Shown: positions 35,191 through 44,393, counted from the stretch's first letter. The stretch: DNA of 64,000 nucleotides from Gordonia polyisoprenivorans (GCF_017654315.1 NZ_CP072203.1:5270001-5334000); one strand, 5' to 3'. Made by a program: numbers and translations. Notes: generated by a model from the sequence alone, not told the origin.

Positions 35191-35206
35191 GCTGCCGGCG
35201 ACCAGC
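35151..35206. terminator. 14-bp perfect inverted repeat across the pxpC stop
   Basis: GCTGGTCGCCGGCA (35151-35164) and TGCCGGCGACCAGC (35193-35206) pair perfectly, with a 28-base loop that contains the pxpC TGA. It sits between the converging pxpC and the exported-protein gene, so it may stop both transcripts. There is no T-tract. Confidence 0.55.
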
Positions 35207-35215
35207 CCGCATCGG

Positions 35216-35692
35216 TCACCACAGGTCGTAGCCGACGTTGACGGTCGGGTAGCCGGTGTCGATGTGTGCGTTGATCCAGTAGTTGCCGCTGGTGGTTCCG
35301 GTGGCATTCAGATTGACTGCACCCCTGGCGTTCTCGATGCTGTAGACCGCCTTGGGGCCGAATGCGCCGATCCGGTAGGCGACCATGACGTTCTCCGATG
35401 AGCTGTGCGGTGCGTTGGAGACGATGATCTCGGTGGCGGCGGGAGCCTGCTGCGCCCGCGGGGACTGCACCCACTGCCCCGCTCCGGGAGTGGCACCCTG
35501 CAGGAACTCGGTGCGGTTGGTGTGGTTGGTGATCGTCATGGCCACGGTCGGCTCACCGGGATGGGTGATCGGCACGGTGCCGGCGGTGGCCAGACCCGCT
35601 CCGCCGAGCACCAGTCCGGTGCCGACCCCGAGGCCGGCGAGGCCGATGAGTGCGCGGTTACGGAAGCGGCGGGCTGTGGTGATCGTGTTCAT
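35216..35692 (-). CDS. Exported protein of unknown function
   Basis: 158 residues. The signal peptide (basic TTARRFRNRALIGLAGL, core LGVGTGLVLGGAGLA, cleavage near ATAGT) is followed by a beta-rich mature domain with EFLQGATPGAGQWVQSPRAQ and an ending of TGYPTVNVGYDLW. The pattern resembles small secreted actinomycete proteins without known function. ATG at 35690-35692 with AGGGAG upstream. Related in build, but not in sequence, to the exported protein at 23.1 kb. Confidence 0.78.
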   Translation of the reverse strand: MNTITTARRFRNRALIGLAGLGVGTGLVLGGAGLATAGTVPITHPGEPTVAMTITNHTNRTEFLQGATPGAGQWVQSPRAQQAPAATEIIVSNAPHSSSENVMVAYRIGAFGPKAVYSIENARGAVNLNATGTTSGNYWINAHIDTGYPTVNVGYDLW

Positions 35693-35883
35693 GGGGGTCT
35701 CCCTTGCGTCCGTGGCCCGCCGGGTGTGTGGCCGGCGGTCCGTGGTGTTTCTGACACCCATGACTCTGCCGTCGACGAGCGGTTCGCCTCTTCACCTGAC
35801 CAGCGGATTCACCGGAGGAACCATGCCTCCCCCGATCGGGGGAGCCTTGACTCCGGCGTGAGACGCTTCTAGTCTTTCGTCTC

Positions 35884-36882
35884 ATGACCCAGGTTGCGTC
35901 CCCACCCGACACCGCAGTGCTTGGCCCGGACTCGTTGACCTGGCAGATCTGGGGGACGTGGACCGGCATGTTCCAGGGCCTGTGGGCGGGATCGATGCAG
36001 AACATGCATCCCAAGTTGGGGCAGGCCGTCTGGGATCACTCGGACTTCTTCGGAGAGCGATGGCAGCGTCTGCTGCGGTCGTTGTATCCGATCAGCGGCG
36101 TCGTCTTCGATCCGGTGGCCACCGATGGTGCGGCGGCGACCGGCCATGAGGTGCGCGACTATCACCGCACCATCAAGGGCACGATGCCGGACGGATCGCG
36201 TTATCACGCACTCGATCCCGACGTTTTCTACTGGGCGCACGCCACCTTCTGGTACGGCAACGTTCGGCTCTGCGAGCGACTCGGACCCTGGCTCACCGAA
36301 GCCCAGAAACGCCAGTTGTTCGAGGAGTCCAAGGTCTGGTACGCGCAGTACGGCGTGTCGATGCGACCGGTTCCCGAGACCTACGAGGACTTCCTCGAGT
36401 ACTGGGACCACATGTGCCGCAATGTACTCCGCGATCACGAGTCGGTACGCACCGTCCTCGACATCGGCTCGCTGCCACCCCCGCCGATTCTGTCGTTCAT
36501 CCCGGAGGGCTTGTGGCGTCGTCACATCGCACCGCGGAACGCGCGCTTCTTCGTGTGGCTGACCACCGGCTTCTACGACGAGCCCATCCGAGAGATGATG
36601 AATCTGCCGTGGAGCGAGACCGACGAACGCCGATTCCGGTTGCTGGGCAAGGTGATCAACCTCGTCATGCACCGGATCACGCCGAAACGCTATCTCCGGC
36701 ATCCCCGCCCGCGTGACGCATGGGACCGCGTCCGCGGACGCGTACCGCACTCCGCACCCCTGGTGGAGACGCCCGCCCGCAACCTGCCGCCAGAAGCCGA
36801 GCGCGACAACCCGATCCACTACTGCCCCGTGCATGCCGCCCGCACCGCCGACTATCCAACGCACGTCCACGCATCACTCTGA
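35884..36882 (+). CDS. DUF2236 / MpaB-like oxygenase family protein
   Basis: 332 residues, helix-rich. DYHRTIKGTMPDGSRYHALD, then PDVFYWAHATFWYG, is the diagnostic region of the DUF2236 family. Members include the latex-clearing protein Lcp and fungal MpaB, which bind heme b through a conserved His in this block. A role in oxidative cleavage is only suggested by the family. ATG at 35884. It ends 14 bp before repeat island B. Confidence 0.85.
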   Translation: MTQVASPPDTAVLGPDSLTWQIWGTWTGMFQGLWAGSMQNMHPKLGQAVWDHSDFFGERWQRLLRSLYPISGVVFDPVATDGAAATGHEVRDYHRTIKGTMPDGSRYHALDPDVFYWAHATFWYGNVRLCERLGPWLTEAQKRQLFEESKVWYAQYGVSMRPVPETYEDFLEYWDHMCRNVLRDHESVRTVLDIGSLPPPPILSFIPEGLWRRHIAPRNARFFVWLTTGFYDEPIREMMNLPWSETDERRFRLLGKVINLVMHRITPKRYLRHPRPRDAWDRVRGRVPHSAPLVETPARNLPPEAERDNPIHYCPVHAARTADYPTHVHASL

Positions 36883-36896
36883 CCGACGCCCTTCTC

Positions 36897-36983
36897 CCGA
36901 TGGTCGAGGTTCACCCCCCCGATGGTCGAGGACTTTCCCCCCGATGGTCGAGGTGCGAGGCGCGTGCGCCGAGCCTCGAGACC
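36897..36983. repeat. Palindromic repeat island B (half unit)
   Basis: Three copies of CCGATGGTCGAGG at 36897, 36919 and 36941 are followed by GCGAGGCGCGTGCGCCGAGC and GCCTCGAGACC (36973-36983). This is the right half of the island A pattern, without a left GGTCTCGAGGC arm. It fills most of the 141-bp gap between the DUF2236 gene and the converging HNH gene. Confidence 0.88.
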
Positions 36984-37023
36984 TCTTGCACCACAGCTGG
37001 TTCCACCCCACAGCAAAACCCCG

Positions 37024-38622
37024 TCACCGCGGATAGGTAACAATCACCTGCCCCGTCCGTCGGCTCCGCCACTGCACCCGCCGATCCAGAAAGAGCGTCG
37101 GCACCCACTCGGCGAGATGCTTGCGTTGGTGATCGGCCCGGCACAGCGGGATGAGGTCACCGAGCACCGTCCAGCCTCCGGCCTCGGGGTCGGTGTGGTT
37201 GAAGGGTTGCCAGTGGTCGAGGTCGCACAGGTGTGACGGCATCCCGCAGAACGGAAACCGGCACCACACATCGTTCGCCAACACCTCAGAACGCAACTTT
37301 GCGCTGGGTGCATACGTCAATGCCCCAGGGGGTGGCACGGTGTGACCACCGTGCCCGGTCGGATCCGCCGGTGGGGCCTGTGCGCGGTCGGCGATCTGCG
37401 GGATCAACGGCCCAGCAGTACGCACGGATTCGGGGTAGTGGATGGTTTTCGCTACGTCGGCGAGGGTGGTGGCGTAGTCGGGGTCGATGGGCCCGTAACC
37501 CTGCAACCGGGGCACCAGCACACCGTCGGGGTCAGTGACCACCGTCAACACCGTCAACACAGGTGCGACCAGGGCACGTCCGAACGCCACCGGAACCTCA
37601 TCCGGCGTCGGTGGGTTCATCGGGTCGGGGACGTCGGGTTCGGCGACCGGCTCCACCAACTCGACTTCGGGAGCGTCCGCGTCGGCAGGTTCGGGTAGCA
37701 GGTCGTCCCACGCTGCCGCGTCGTCGGCGTCAGCGGGTGTCTCCGCCGACCCGTTGCTGTCGGTGCCGCCACCTCGTTTCGGGCAATCATCTTGTCCACA
37801 TTCGCAGTCGAGCCGGGCGCCGGGCACGCCGGTGATCTCCCCGAGGGCGATCACCCGCAGCGACCCCACGCGACGCGGGTCTTTGCGGCAGGTGCGTTCA
37901 TCGAGGAGGGCGTTGATCTGGGTGGTGAGGAACACCCCGTAATGGGCAGGGACGACCGCGTCGAGGGCGGAGTGTCCCGCGACATCGGGGGTGATGGTGA
38001 CGTTGCCGACCAGGTCGGTGAGGGTGTCGCGGTCCTCGATGACACTGTCGGGGTTCATCGAAATCAACGCAGCGTCGAGTTGTTGCGACAGCACCGGATC
38101 GGTCGTCGCCCGAGACCCGAAGTCCAGGACGATCTCCTCGAACGTCATCTCCTCGTTGTCACCGGACTCGTCACCGTCGGTGCTGTCGCTGTCGCTGTCG
38201 GTGTCGGTGTCGATGTCTCCGCCGCGTTGGGCGGCGCGCGCCATGATCGAAGCCCGATTCGTGGACAGTTCCCCGTTCAGGTAGGCGGCACGGATCAGGG
38301 GGAACTTGTCCAACAGATCCGCCAACGCTATCCAGCTCCCGGCTTTGCTACGGGAGACCTTGAATTGCAGCGACACCTCAGCCCGGCCGAGTCTCTCGGC
38401 GTGCTCGACCACCGAACCCCACACACCGGTCTCGGGTCGACCGGCGAGATGCTCACGAAACACCCGCTCCGCCAACGCGGCAGCAGCCAGCACCGTCCGG
38501 GCCTCGTACTTGCGGGACTGGCGGAGCAGGTCAGGGCCGGTCTCGGTGAGCTCATCCCGCGGCATGGCTGTGATCGCGGCAGCATCGGCATCCGGATCGG
38601 TGAACGTCAACGTCGTCGACAC
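37024..38622 (-). CDS. DUF222 / HNH endonuclease-domain protein (13E12 family)
   Basis: 532 residues. The N-terminal DUF222 domain (about 1-260) includes SRKYEARTVLAAAALAERVF and KAGSWIALADLLDKFPLI. An Asp/Ser/Thr-rich run (DTDTDSDSDSTDGDESGD near 137-155) comes from a 6-base simple repeat. The C-terminal HNH nuclease is WCRFPFCGMPSHLCDLDHWQ, then LIPLCRADHQRKHLAEW, with metal-binding His and Cys pairs. The family is a multi-copy, often variable group in Mycobacteriales, linked to mobile DNA. GTG at 38620-38622 with GGGAGG upstream. Flanked by repeat islands B and C and followed by IS630. Confidence 0.88.
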   Translation of the reverse strand: MSTTLTFTDPDADAAAITAMPRDELTETGPDLLRQSRKYEARTVLAAAALAERVFREHLAGRPETGVWGSVVEHAERLGRAEVSLQFKVSRSKAGSWIALADLLDKFPLIRAAYLNGELSTNRASIMARAAQRGGDIDTDTDSDSDSTDGDESGDNEEMTFEEIVLDFGSRATTDPVLSQQLDAALISMNPDSVIEDRDTLTDLVGNVTITPDVAGHSALDAVVPAHYGVFLTTQINALLDERTCRKDPRRVGSLRVIALGEITGVPGARLDCECGQDDCPKRGGGTDSNGSAETPADADDAAAWDDLLPEPADADAPEVELVEPVAEPDVPDPMNPPTPDEVPVAFGRALVAPVLTVLTVVTDPDGVLVPRLQGYGPIDPDYATTLADVAKTIHYPESVRTAGPLIPQIADRAQAPPADPTGHGGHTVPPPGALTYAPSAKLRSEVLANDVWCRFPFCGMPSHLCDLDHWQPFNHTDPEAGGWTVLGDLIPLCRADHQRKHLAEWVPTLFLDRRVQWRSRRTGQVIVTYPR

Positions 38623-38706
38623 CCGAAACCTCCCCTCCCGCGATCGGTGATCCAACCTATGGGCACAAGTGTACGAAGGGGTACCGACAAAACCGGCCCG
38701 ACATTG

Positions 38707-38741
38707 CTAGTGTCGCGCGTCGTAACTGCTTGAACGGTTGG
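38707..38741 (+). repeat. IS630 left terminal inverted repeat
   Basis: 35-nt left end reading CTAGTGTCGCGCGTCGTAAC inward. It matches the right end at 26 of 35 positions, with the outer CTAGTG and inner ACGGTTGG identical. TA at 38708-38709 is the target duplication. Confidence 0.88.
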
Positions 38742-39857
38742 TTTGCTGCGATAATGGGGTATGGCGAATCGTCCGGCTGCGGCGTTGATGTTGGGTGATG
38801 GTGATCGTGAGGTGCTGGAGTCGTGGACTCGGTCGGGCTCGGTGCAGGCGTCGGCGGCGAAGCGGGCGCGGATGATGCTGCTTGCTGCTGATGGTGTGGC
38901 GAATCGGCGGATCGCGGAGTTGGTAGACGCGTCGCCGACGACGGTGATTGCGTGGCGCGAACGCTACCTTGAGCGCGGTCTGGCCGGTCTGACTGATCGT
39001 GCTCGCTCTGGGCGGCCGCGGCGGCTCGATAGGGATGCGATCATCGTCGCCACGCTCACGCCACCGCCGAAAAGCCTTGGGGTGACGCACTGGTCGACTC
39101 GGCTGCTGGCGAAGAAGCTGAAAATCTCCGACGCCTCGGTCGCCCGAGCGTGGCGAGCGTATGGGATCAAACCGTTCAAGGCCGAGTCGTTTCGGTTCTC
39201 CACCGACCCGGAGTTGGTGGGCAAGGTCACCGACATTTGCGGCTTGTACTTGAATCCGCCGGAGAACGCGATCGTGCTCTGCGTTGACGAGAAGTCCCAG
39301 ATTCAAGCGTTGGATCGGACGGTGCCGGTCCTGCCGATGCAACCGGGCAAGGTCGAACGCCGCTCCTATGACTACTACCGGCACGGCACCACCACCTTGT
39401 TCGCCGCCCTGGATATCGCGACCGGGAAAGTCACCGCCGCACTCAAGCCCAAGCATCGCCACCAAGAGTTCCTGGCTTTCCTCAAGCAGGTCGAACGGGC
39501 CTACCGCGACACCGTCGATGACACCGGTACTCCGGTCGACTTACACCTGGTGATGGACAACTATGCAGCTCACAAACATGCCAACGTGAAGAAATGGCTT
39601 GCCGAACATCCTCGGGTCATCGTGCATTTCACCCCAACACACGCCTCCTGGATGAACCTCGTCGAGGTCTGGTTCGGCATCATTGAACGCCAAGCGATTC
39701 GCCGTGGAGTGTTCACCTCCGTCAAAGACCTCAACACCAAAATCCGCGCGTTCATCGACGGGTGGAACCCCAGAGCTCACCCATTCGTCTGGACCAAAAC
39801 TGCCGAACAGATCCTGGAAAAAGCCAACCGTCCAACAACTTCAAACTCGCGCCACTA
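38708..39857 (+). mobile_element. Complete IS630-family insertion sequence
   Basis: About 1.15 kb element carrying one transposase gene between 35-nt imperfect inverted repeats. The TA at 38708-38709 and 39856-39857 is the two-base target duplication of this family. With the flanking C (38707) and G (39858) the empty site reads CTAG, the target described for IS630. All catalytic motifs are present, so it may be active. It lies between the HNH gene promoter region and repeat island C. Confidence 0.9.
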
Positions 39858-39858
39858 G
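38761..39858 (+). CDS. IS630-family transposase
   Basis: 365 residues. The N-terminal helix-turn-helix (VANRRIAELVDASPTTVIAW) is followed by the DDE domain: VDEKSQIQALDR (first Asp), LVMDNYAAHKHANVKKWL (second Asp), and SWMNLVEVWFGIIERQAI (Glu). This is the Tc1/mariner-like IS630 pattern. The last 11 residues are encoded inside the right terminal repeat and the TAG is formed by the target TA plus the flanking G. Confidence 0.95.
   Translation: MANRPAAALMLGDGDREVLESWTRSGSVQASAAKRARMMLLAADGVANRRIAELVDASPTTVIAWRERYLERGLAGLTDRARSGRPRRLDRDAIIVATLTPPPKSLGVTHWSTRLLAKKLKISDASVARAWRAYGIKPFKAESFRFSTDPELVGKVTDICGLYLNPPENAIVLCVDEKSQIQALDRTVPVLPMQPGKVERRSYDYYRHGTTTLFAALDIATGKVTAALKPKHRHQEFLAFLKQVERAYRDTVDDTGTPVDLHLVMDNYAAHKHANVKKWLAEHPRVIVHFTPTHASWMNLVEVWFGIIERQAIRRGVFTSVKDLNTKIRAFIDGWNPRAHPFVWTKTAEQILEKANRPTTSNSRH
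39824..39858 (-). repeat. IS630 right terminal inverted repeat
   Basis: 35-nt right end reading, on the minus strand, CTAGTGGCGCGAGTTTGAAG inward. It overlaps the last codons and stop of the transposase. Confidence 0.88.
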
Positions 39859-39938
39859 ACCGGGGAAATCTGTGGACAACCATCTTTCCACTCGTCGAGT
39901 GGGCGCCGATGTGGTTGCGATACTTGTCATCTCACCAG

Positions 39939-40400
39939 GGTCTCGAGGCTCGCCGCACGCGGCTCGCACCTCGACCACCGGGGGAAGGAACGGTCGAGCA
40001 TCGGGAGATCCGTTCCGATGGTCGAGGTGCCGAGGAGCGCCAGCGACGAGGCCTCGAGACCCCTTCCGCCGATCAGTATCCGCACCACCCGCCGAACCGA
40101 ACCAGCACCGGCGCAAGCGGTCTCGAGGCTCGCCGCACGCGGCTCGCACCTCGACCATCGGGGGGACAGAACGAGCGTCGGAAGGTGGAAGCGCTCGACC
40201 ACCGGGGGAAGGGTCGACCGTCGGTCAGGGAATGCGCCGTCGTTCTACTCCGTACGTTTCCATCCGGTGGACGAGGCCTCGAGACCACGCCCACCGACAG
40301 GTATCCGCACCACCCGCCAAGCCGGAAACAGCACCGGCACAAGCAGTCTCGAGGCTCGCCGCACGCGGCTCGCACCTCGACCACCGGGCGGGGACCAGCG
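39939..40400. repeat. Palindromic repeat island C
   Basis: Gene-free gap of 590 bp (39859-40448) filled by repeats. GGTCTCGAGGC starts at 39939 and 40119, and AGTCTCGAGGC at 40345. Each is followed by CTCGCCGCACGCGGCTCGCA and CCTCGACCA. The inverse GCCTCGAGACC occurs at 40051-40061 and 40276-40286. TATCCGCACCACCCGCC and AGCACCGGC-CAAGC recur between units, so longer units of about 170-230 bp have been duplicated. Confidence 0.9.
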
Positions 40401-40448
40401 GAGGGAAGGAAGCCTACGGCCATCGAGCAGAGGAGTCTACCCGGGACG

Positions 40449-41525
40449 CTACTGCTGGCCGAGGCCTCGCTGCATTGCGCGCTGGACGCGGGCGGCCTCA
40501 CGCTTTGCGTACGGATTGGCTTGTCCGGCACGCGAACCCGCGAGTTTGGCACCGATGTGCTCGCCGACGGTGATCGGCGAGTAGCGGCTGCCGGCACCCA
40601 CGCAGGAGGGCAGTGTGGAGATGGTGGCGTCGATGTTGCCGTCGTGGAAATAGGCGGCAGATCTGCGGCGCTCGATGGTGCCGTCGACGATGGGCGGCTT
40701 GACGCGATGCAGTGTCGACATCCAGCGTTCGTTGGTCCAGCGCGCCATCAGGTCACCGAGGTTGATGAGGAGCGCACCGTCGGTCGGGGCGACGTCGTGC
40801 CACACCCCATGGTGGTCGAGCACCTGTAACCCGCGCACCTGATCTGCCCAAAGCACGGTCACGATGCCGTAGTCGGTGTGCTCGCCCATGCCGGTCAATT
40901 CACCGTCGAGTTCGATCTCGCCGGGCGGCAGCGCATAGTTGTTCATCCGCAGCACGTCGAGGGAATGGTCGGTGTAGCCGTCGAAGAAGTCCGGCGGGAG
41001 GTCGAGGGCATCGGCGAAGATGCGCGTCAGCACGTGTGCGACGCGGCGCGCCTCGACGAAATAGGTCGACACCGCAGCCTGGAAATGACTGACCGCGGGC
41101 CAGGTGTTGTCGGCGTAGTGATCAGCGGGCAGCTCGAGTCCGGGATACTGCTTCGCCTCGACGCCCACGTTGAATGCCTCGAAGAAATCATTCATCCGCC
41201 CCGCCGACTCCACGCCGAGACTCAGCGAGAGCGACTCGGATTTCGGAGGCGCATATCCACGGTTGATCTCCGGCGGCGTCCGGTAGGCCTTCTTCTCGTC
41301 GAGCGGCAACGCGAAGAAATCGTCCATGACGGCGGTGAACTCCTCGATCACCGCGGACGGGATCTGGTGGCCGACGATTTGCATGAATCCGACCGAACTC
41401 GCCGCGTCGTCGATCTGTGCCGCGACCACCGCGCGGTCGGCGGCGCTACCTCCGTCGACGTAGGCAGAGATGTCGATGATCGGAACGCGGAAGGAGTCCA
41501 CTGACTCGTCGACGGTCGCAGTCAT
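40449..41525 (-). CDS. Isopenicillin N synthase-like 2-oxoglutarate/Fe(II) dioxygenase
   Basis: 358 residues. N-terminal DIOX_N domain (RVPIIDISAYVDGGSAADRA), then the double-stranded beta-helix with iron motif GEHTDYGIVTVLW (HxD) and the distal His in STLHRVKPP. The 2-oxoglutarate Arg is in ERRRSAAYF. Such proteins hydroxylate or desaturate small molecules; the substrate is unknown. ATG at 41523-41525 is used, with an alternative ATG at 41534. It is the last gene of a same-strand run with MFS, PadR and PdxH. Confidence 0.87.
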   Translation of the reverse strand: MTATVDESVDSFRVPIIDISAYVDGGSAADRAVVAAQIDDAASSVGFMQIVGHQIPSAVIEEFTAVMDDFFALPLDEKKAYRTPPEINRGYAPPKSESLSLSLGVESAGRMNDFFEAFNVGVEAKQYPGLELPADHYADNTWPAVSHFQAAVSTYFVEARRVAHVLTRIFADALDLPPDFFDGYTDHSLDVLRMNNYALPPGEIELDGELTGMGEHTDYGIVTVLWADQVRGLQVLDHHGVWHDVAPTDGALLINLGDLMARWTNERWMSTLHRVKPPIVDGTIERRRSAAYFHDGNIDATISTLPSCVGAGSRYSPITVGEHIGAKLAGSRAGQANPYAKREAARVQRAMQRGLGQQ

Positions 41526-41580
41526 GGCCACCATGGTGACACCGATCGAGAAGATCCGCTGATCAGCGCGAGGGCCGCGG

Positions 41581-42849
41581 TCAGGCGTGTTGCCCGACGC
41601 GGTAGCGGACGAAAGCCGGAATGAACAGTGCGGCAACGATGGTCAGCACCACCACGGCCGCTCCGCCGAACGCCGTGGTCGCCGCGACGCCGACGACCGC
41701 AGCCGCCGAACCGTGCGCAACGTCGGCGATACGCGGACCACCGGCAACCACCACGATGAACACCCCCTGCAGTCGCCCACGCACCTCGTCGTTGGCCGCG
41801 GCCAGCAGGATCGACTGGCGGAAGGCCGCCGACGCCATGTCTGCGGCGCCACCGATCATCAACAGCACCAGGACGACCGGCAGCCACGGCAGCGCCGACC
41901 CGCCGGCGAACCCCACCGCCACACCCGACAGCGCGATCGCCACACCCCAGATGAGGATGCACATGATCACCGCGAGTCCTTGACGCTGAACACGACTGAC
42001 CCACCCGGAGAACACCCCGCCGACGACGGCGCCCGCCGAGATCGCGACGAACAACAGCGCAAAGGCGAGGCCACCGCCGGACGGCCCACCGAAATTCTCG
42101 TGCGCCATCTGCGGGAACAGCGCCCGCGGCATACCGAAGATCATCGCGATCAGATCGACGAGGAAGGATGCCATCAGCACCTTGTGGCGGGCGAGGTAGG
42201 TCAACCCGTCGATCACCGACCGCAATCCCGCGACCTTCGGCGCATGCTCGCTCTCCGGACGCAGCGCAGGCAGCAGGATCACCGCCCACAGTGTGGCGAA
42301 CAGGAAGATCGTGTCGATCAGGTACAGCACCGAATACCCCAGCACCGGGATCAACGCGCCACCGACGAGCGGCCCGGCGATCGCGCCCGCCTGCATCACC
42401 GTCATGTTCAGCGACAACGCCGCCGGCAGTTCGGACGCGGGCAACAGCCGCGGAAGCACCGCGGTTCGCGTCGGCTGGTTGACCGCAAAAAAGGCCTGCT
42501 GAACGGTGAAGAGCGACAGGATGATCCAGACGTTGTTCCAGCCCATCGCCGACTGCACCCAGAACAGCGCACTGGTGCCGATGAGTCCGACAGTGGTGAC
42601 AACCAGGATGAGCCGGCGATCCATGACGTCGGCAAGCGCCCCGCCCCAGAGGCCGAATACGACCAAAGGAACCAAACCGAAAACTCCGGTGAGTCCGACA
42701 TAGGCTGAGCTGCCGGTGATCTCGTAGATCTGCGCAGGCACCGCCACCACGGTGAGCTGCGCGCCGATGACCGTGACGATGTTGGCCCACCACAGTCTCC
42801 GGAAGTAGCGATTGGACAGCGGCCGGGTGTCGGCCAGGAGACGACGCAC
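41581..42849 (-). CDS. MFS transporter, EntS/MFS_3-like
   Basis: 422 residues, 12 predicted helices. The N-terminal RRLWWANIVTVIGAQLTVVA, then GLWGGALADVMDRRLILV (motif A), and NQPTRTAVLPRLLPASELPA are typical of the MFS_3/enterobactin-exporter-like group. GTG at 42847-42849. It begins 9 bp after the PadR gene and is probably co-transcribed with and controlled by it. Confidence 0.88.
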   Translation of the reverse strand: MRRLLADTRPLSNRYFRRLWWANIVTVIGAQLTVVAVPAQIYEITGSSAYVGLTGVFGLVPLVVFGLWGGALADVMDRRLILVVTTVGLIGTSALFWVQSAMGWNNVWIILSLFTVQQAFFAVNQPTRTAVLPRLLPASELPAALSLNMTVMQAGAIAGPLVGGALIPVLGYSVLYLIDTIFLFATLWAVILLPALRPESEHAPKVAGLRSVIDGLTYLARHKVLMASFLVDLIAMIFGMPRALFPQMAHENFGGPSGGGLAFALLFVAISAGAVVGGVFSGWVSRVQRQGLAVIMCILIWGVAIALSGVAVGFAGGSALPWLPVVLVLLMIGGAADMASAAFRQSILLAAANDEVRGRLQGVFIVVVAGGPRIADVAHGSAAAVVGVAATTAFGGAAVVVLTIVAALFIPAFVRYRVGQHA

Positions 42850-42858
42850 CGAAACAGC

Positions 42859-43488
42859 TTAGGGGATAGAAGAATGTCCCCCGGCCGCTCCCCCGACGAC
42901 TCCGCCCTCGGCGGCCAGGGTGTCGAGCATCGCCAGACCCTCGCGTGCCCAGGCGATCTCCGCCTCGCTCCGGGCGACCATCCCGGCATAGGTATGCGCC
43001 TTGAAGGCCACGATCCGCTCATGGTCGGAGTCGGGAAATCGCGAGAGCCTGCGCATGATCATCGGATCGGTGCGCGCGACGATTCCCGCGTGGACCGCGA
43101 GCAGCAGTTGCCGCTGCTCGGCGTGATGGTCGATGTGGTCCTCGAAGAATCGCCGCGCGCCAGCGGTATCGGTCCATTCGAGGTAGGCGGCCTGCAGGTG
43201 ATGGGTGTCGCGCGGCGGCGTGTACGGCAGCGCCCTGCCGGCCCAGTCGATCAACTCCTCGAGTCCGACTTCGGTGATCGTGTATTGAGTCTTGGTACTG
43301 CGCGGACCCCAGCGGACGGCGCTGCTCTCCACGAGTCCGTCACCTTGCATCCGCTTGAGTTCGGGATAGATCTGCGAGTCCGGCGCCGACCACACGTGGC
43401 CGACCGAACCGCTGAACCGCTTCGCGGCGTCATATCCGGTCGCGGGCCCGGCGCTGAGCAGGGCCAGCAGTGCGTGTCGCAGGCTCAC
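42859..43488 (-). CDS. PadR-family transcriptional regulator
   Basis: 209 residues. The winged helix [20 protein letters not shown], then [20 protein letters not shown], is the PadR N-terminal domain, followed by a Vir_act_alpha_C-type helical domain with many His residues ([10 protein letters not shown]). GTG at 43486-43488 overlaps the pdxH stop as GTGA. The longer open frame upstream lies inside pdxH and is a shadow. Likely regulator of the MFS gene next to it. Confidence 0.88.
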   Translation of the reverse strand: MSLRHALLALLSAGPATGYDAAKRFSGSVGHVWSAPDSQIYPELKRMQGDGLVESSAVRWGPRSTKTQYTITEVGLEELIDWAGRALPYTPPRDTHHLQAAYLEWTDTAGARRFFEDHIDHHAEQRQLLLAVHAGIVARTDPMIMRRLSRFPDSDHERIVAFKAHTYAGMVARSEAEIAWAREGLAMLDTLAAEGGVVGGAAGGHSSIP

Positions 43489-44234
43489 GGCTGCAGCCGC
43501 AAGACTTCCCAGACCCCGTCGGCCATCGTCAGACGTATCCGGTTGTGCAGCCGGTTCGCGCGGCCCTGCCAGAATTCGACGCACGCGGGCTCCAGGCGAT
43601 AGCCGCCCCACTGCGGGGGCACCGGGACCGGGGTGTCGCCATCGACGCCGCCACATCGCGCCGCGACGTCGGCCGCCTTCGCCTCCAGCTCGGCCCGGCT
43701 GCCGATGGGACGGGACTGCTCGGAGGCGAGCGCGGAGAGCTGCGAACCCCGCGGCCGCTTGGACCAATAGTCTTGCGTCTCTTCGGGACTCACTCGGACC
43801 ACCGCGCCCCGGAAGTGCACCTGGCGCTCCAGTGCGATCCACGGGAAGGTCACCGACGCAACGGGATTGGCGGCCAGGTCACGGCCCTTGTCGGAATCGT
43901 AGCCGGTGAAGAACACGATTCCCGCGGCGTCGGCGCCCTTGCACAGCACGGTCCGCGTGGCCGGCAACCCATGGGCGTCGACGGTGCCGAGGACCATCGC
44001 ATTCGGCTCGGGTATCCGCGCGTCGAGGGCCTCGTGCAACCACACCTCGAACAGGTCGAGCCACGGCGGATCTTCGCGCAGCCAGCTCGGATCGAGGTTG
44101 TCGCGCACCCCGTCGGCCCCGGCCGCGCGATCTCCGTCGCCGACGTTGGGCGGGATGCCGCCGCCGTACCCGACACGCATGTTGGGCAGGTCGATTCCGG
44201 GTCGCCGGGGCGCACCGTCGATGGATTCGCTCAC
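43485..44234 (-). CDS. pdxH: Pyridoxamine 5'-phosphate oxidase
   Basis: 249 residues. FMN-dependent enzyme that makes pyridoxal 5'-phosphate. Family blocks are [20 protein letters not shown], then [57 protein letters not shown] and the C-terminal [17 protein letters not shown] at 44232-44234 with AGGA upstream; a later ATG near 44180 is possible. It is divergent from citA and overlaps padR. Confidence 0.94.
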   Translation of the reverse strand: MSESIDGAPRRPGIDLPNMRVGYGGGIPPNVGDGDRAAGADGVRDNLDPSWLREDPPWLDLFEVWLHEALDARIPEPNAMVLGTVDAHGLPATRTVLCKGADAAGIVFFTGYDSDKGRDLAANPVASVTFPWIALERQVHFRGAVVRVSPEETQDYWSKRPRGSQLSALASEQSRPIGSRAELEAKAADVAARCGGVDGDTPVPVPPQWGGYRLEPACVEFWQGRANRLHNRIRLTMADGVWEVLRLQP

Positions 44235-44393
44235 CGTCCTGACGCTACTCCGGGCGGGCACCGTGACCAGCGTGGCGGGCCGGTTACTCCCCGGTATGAC
44301 GGCGCCTGCGGTCTGTCCTACAGTGCACACAGAGGATGCCCCAGCCCGGCATCCCTGGCACAGCGCCGTGCGGAACAGAAGGTGGTCGCAGAC

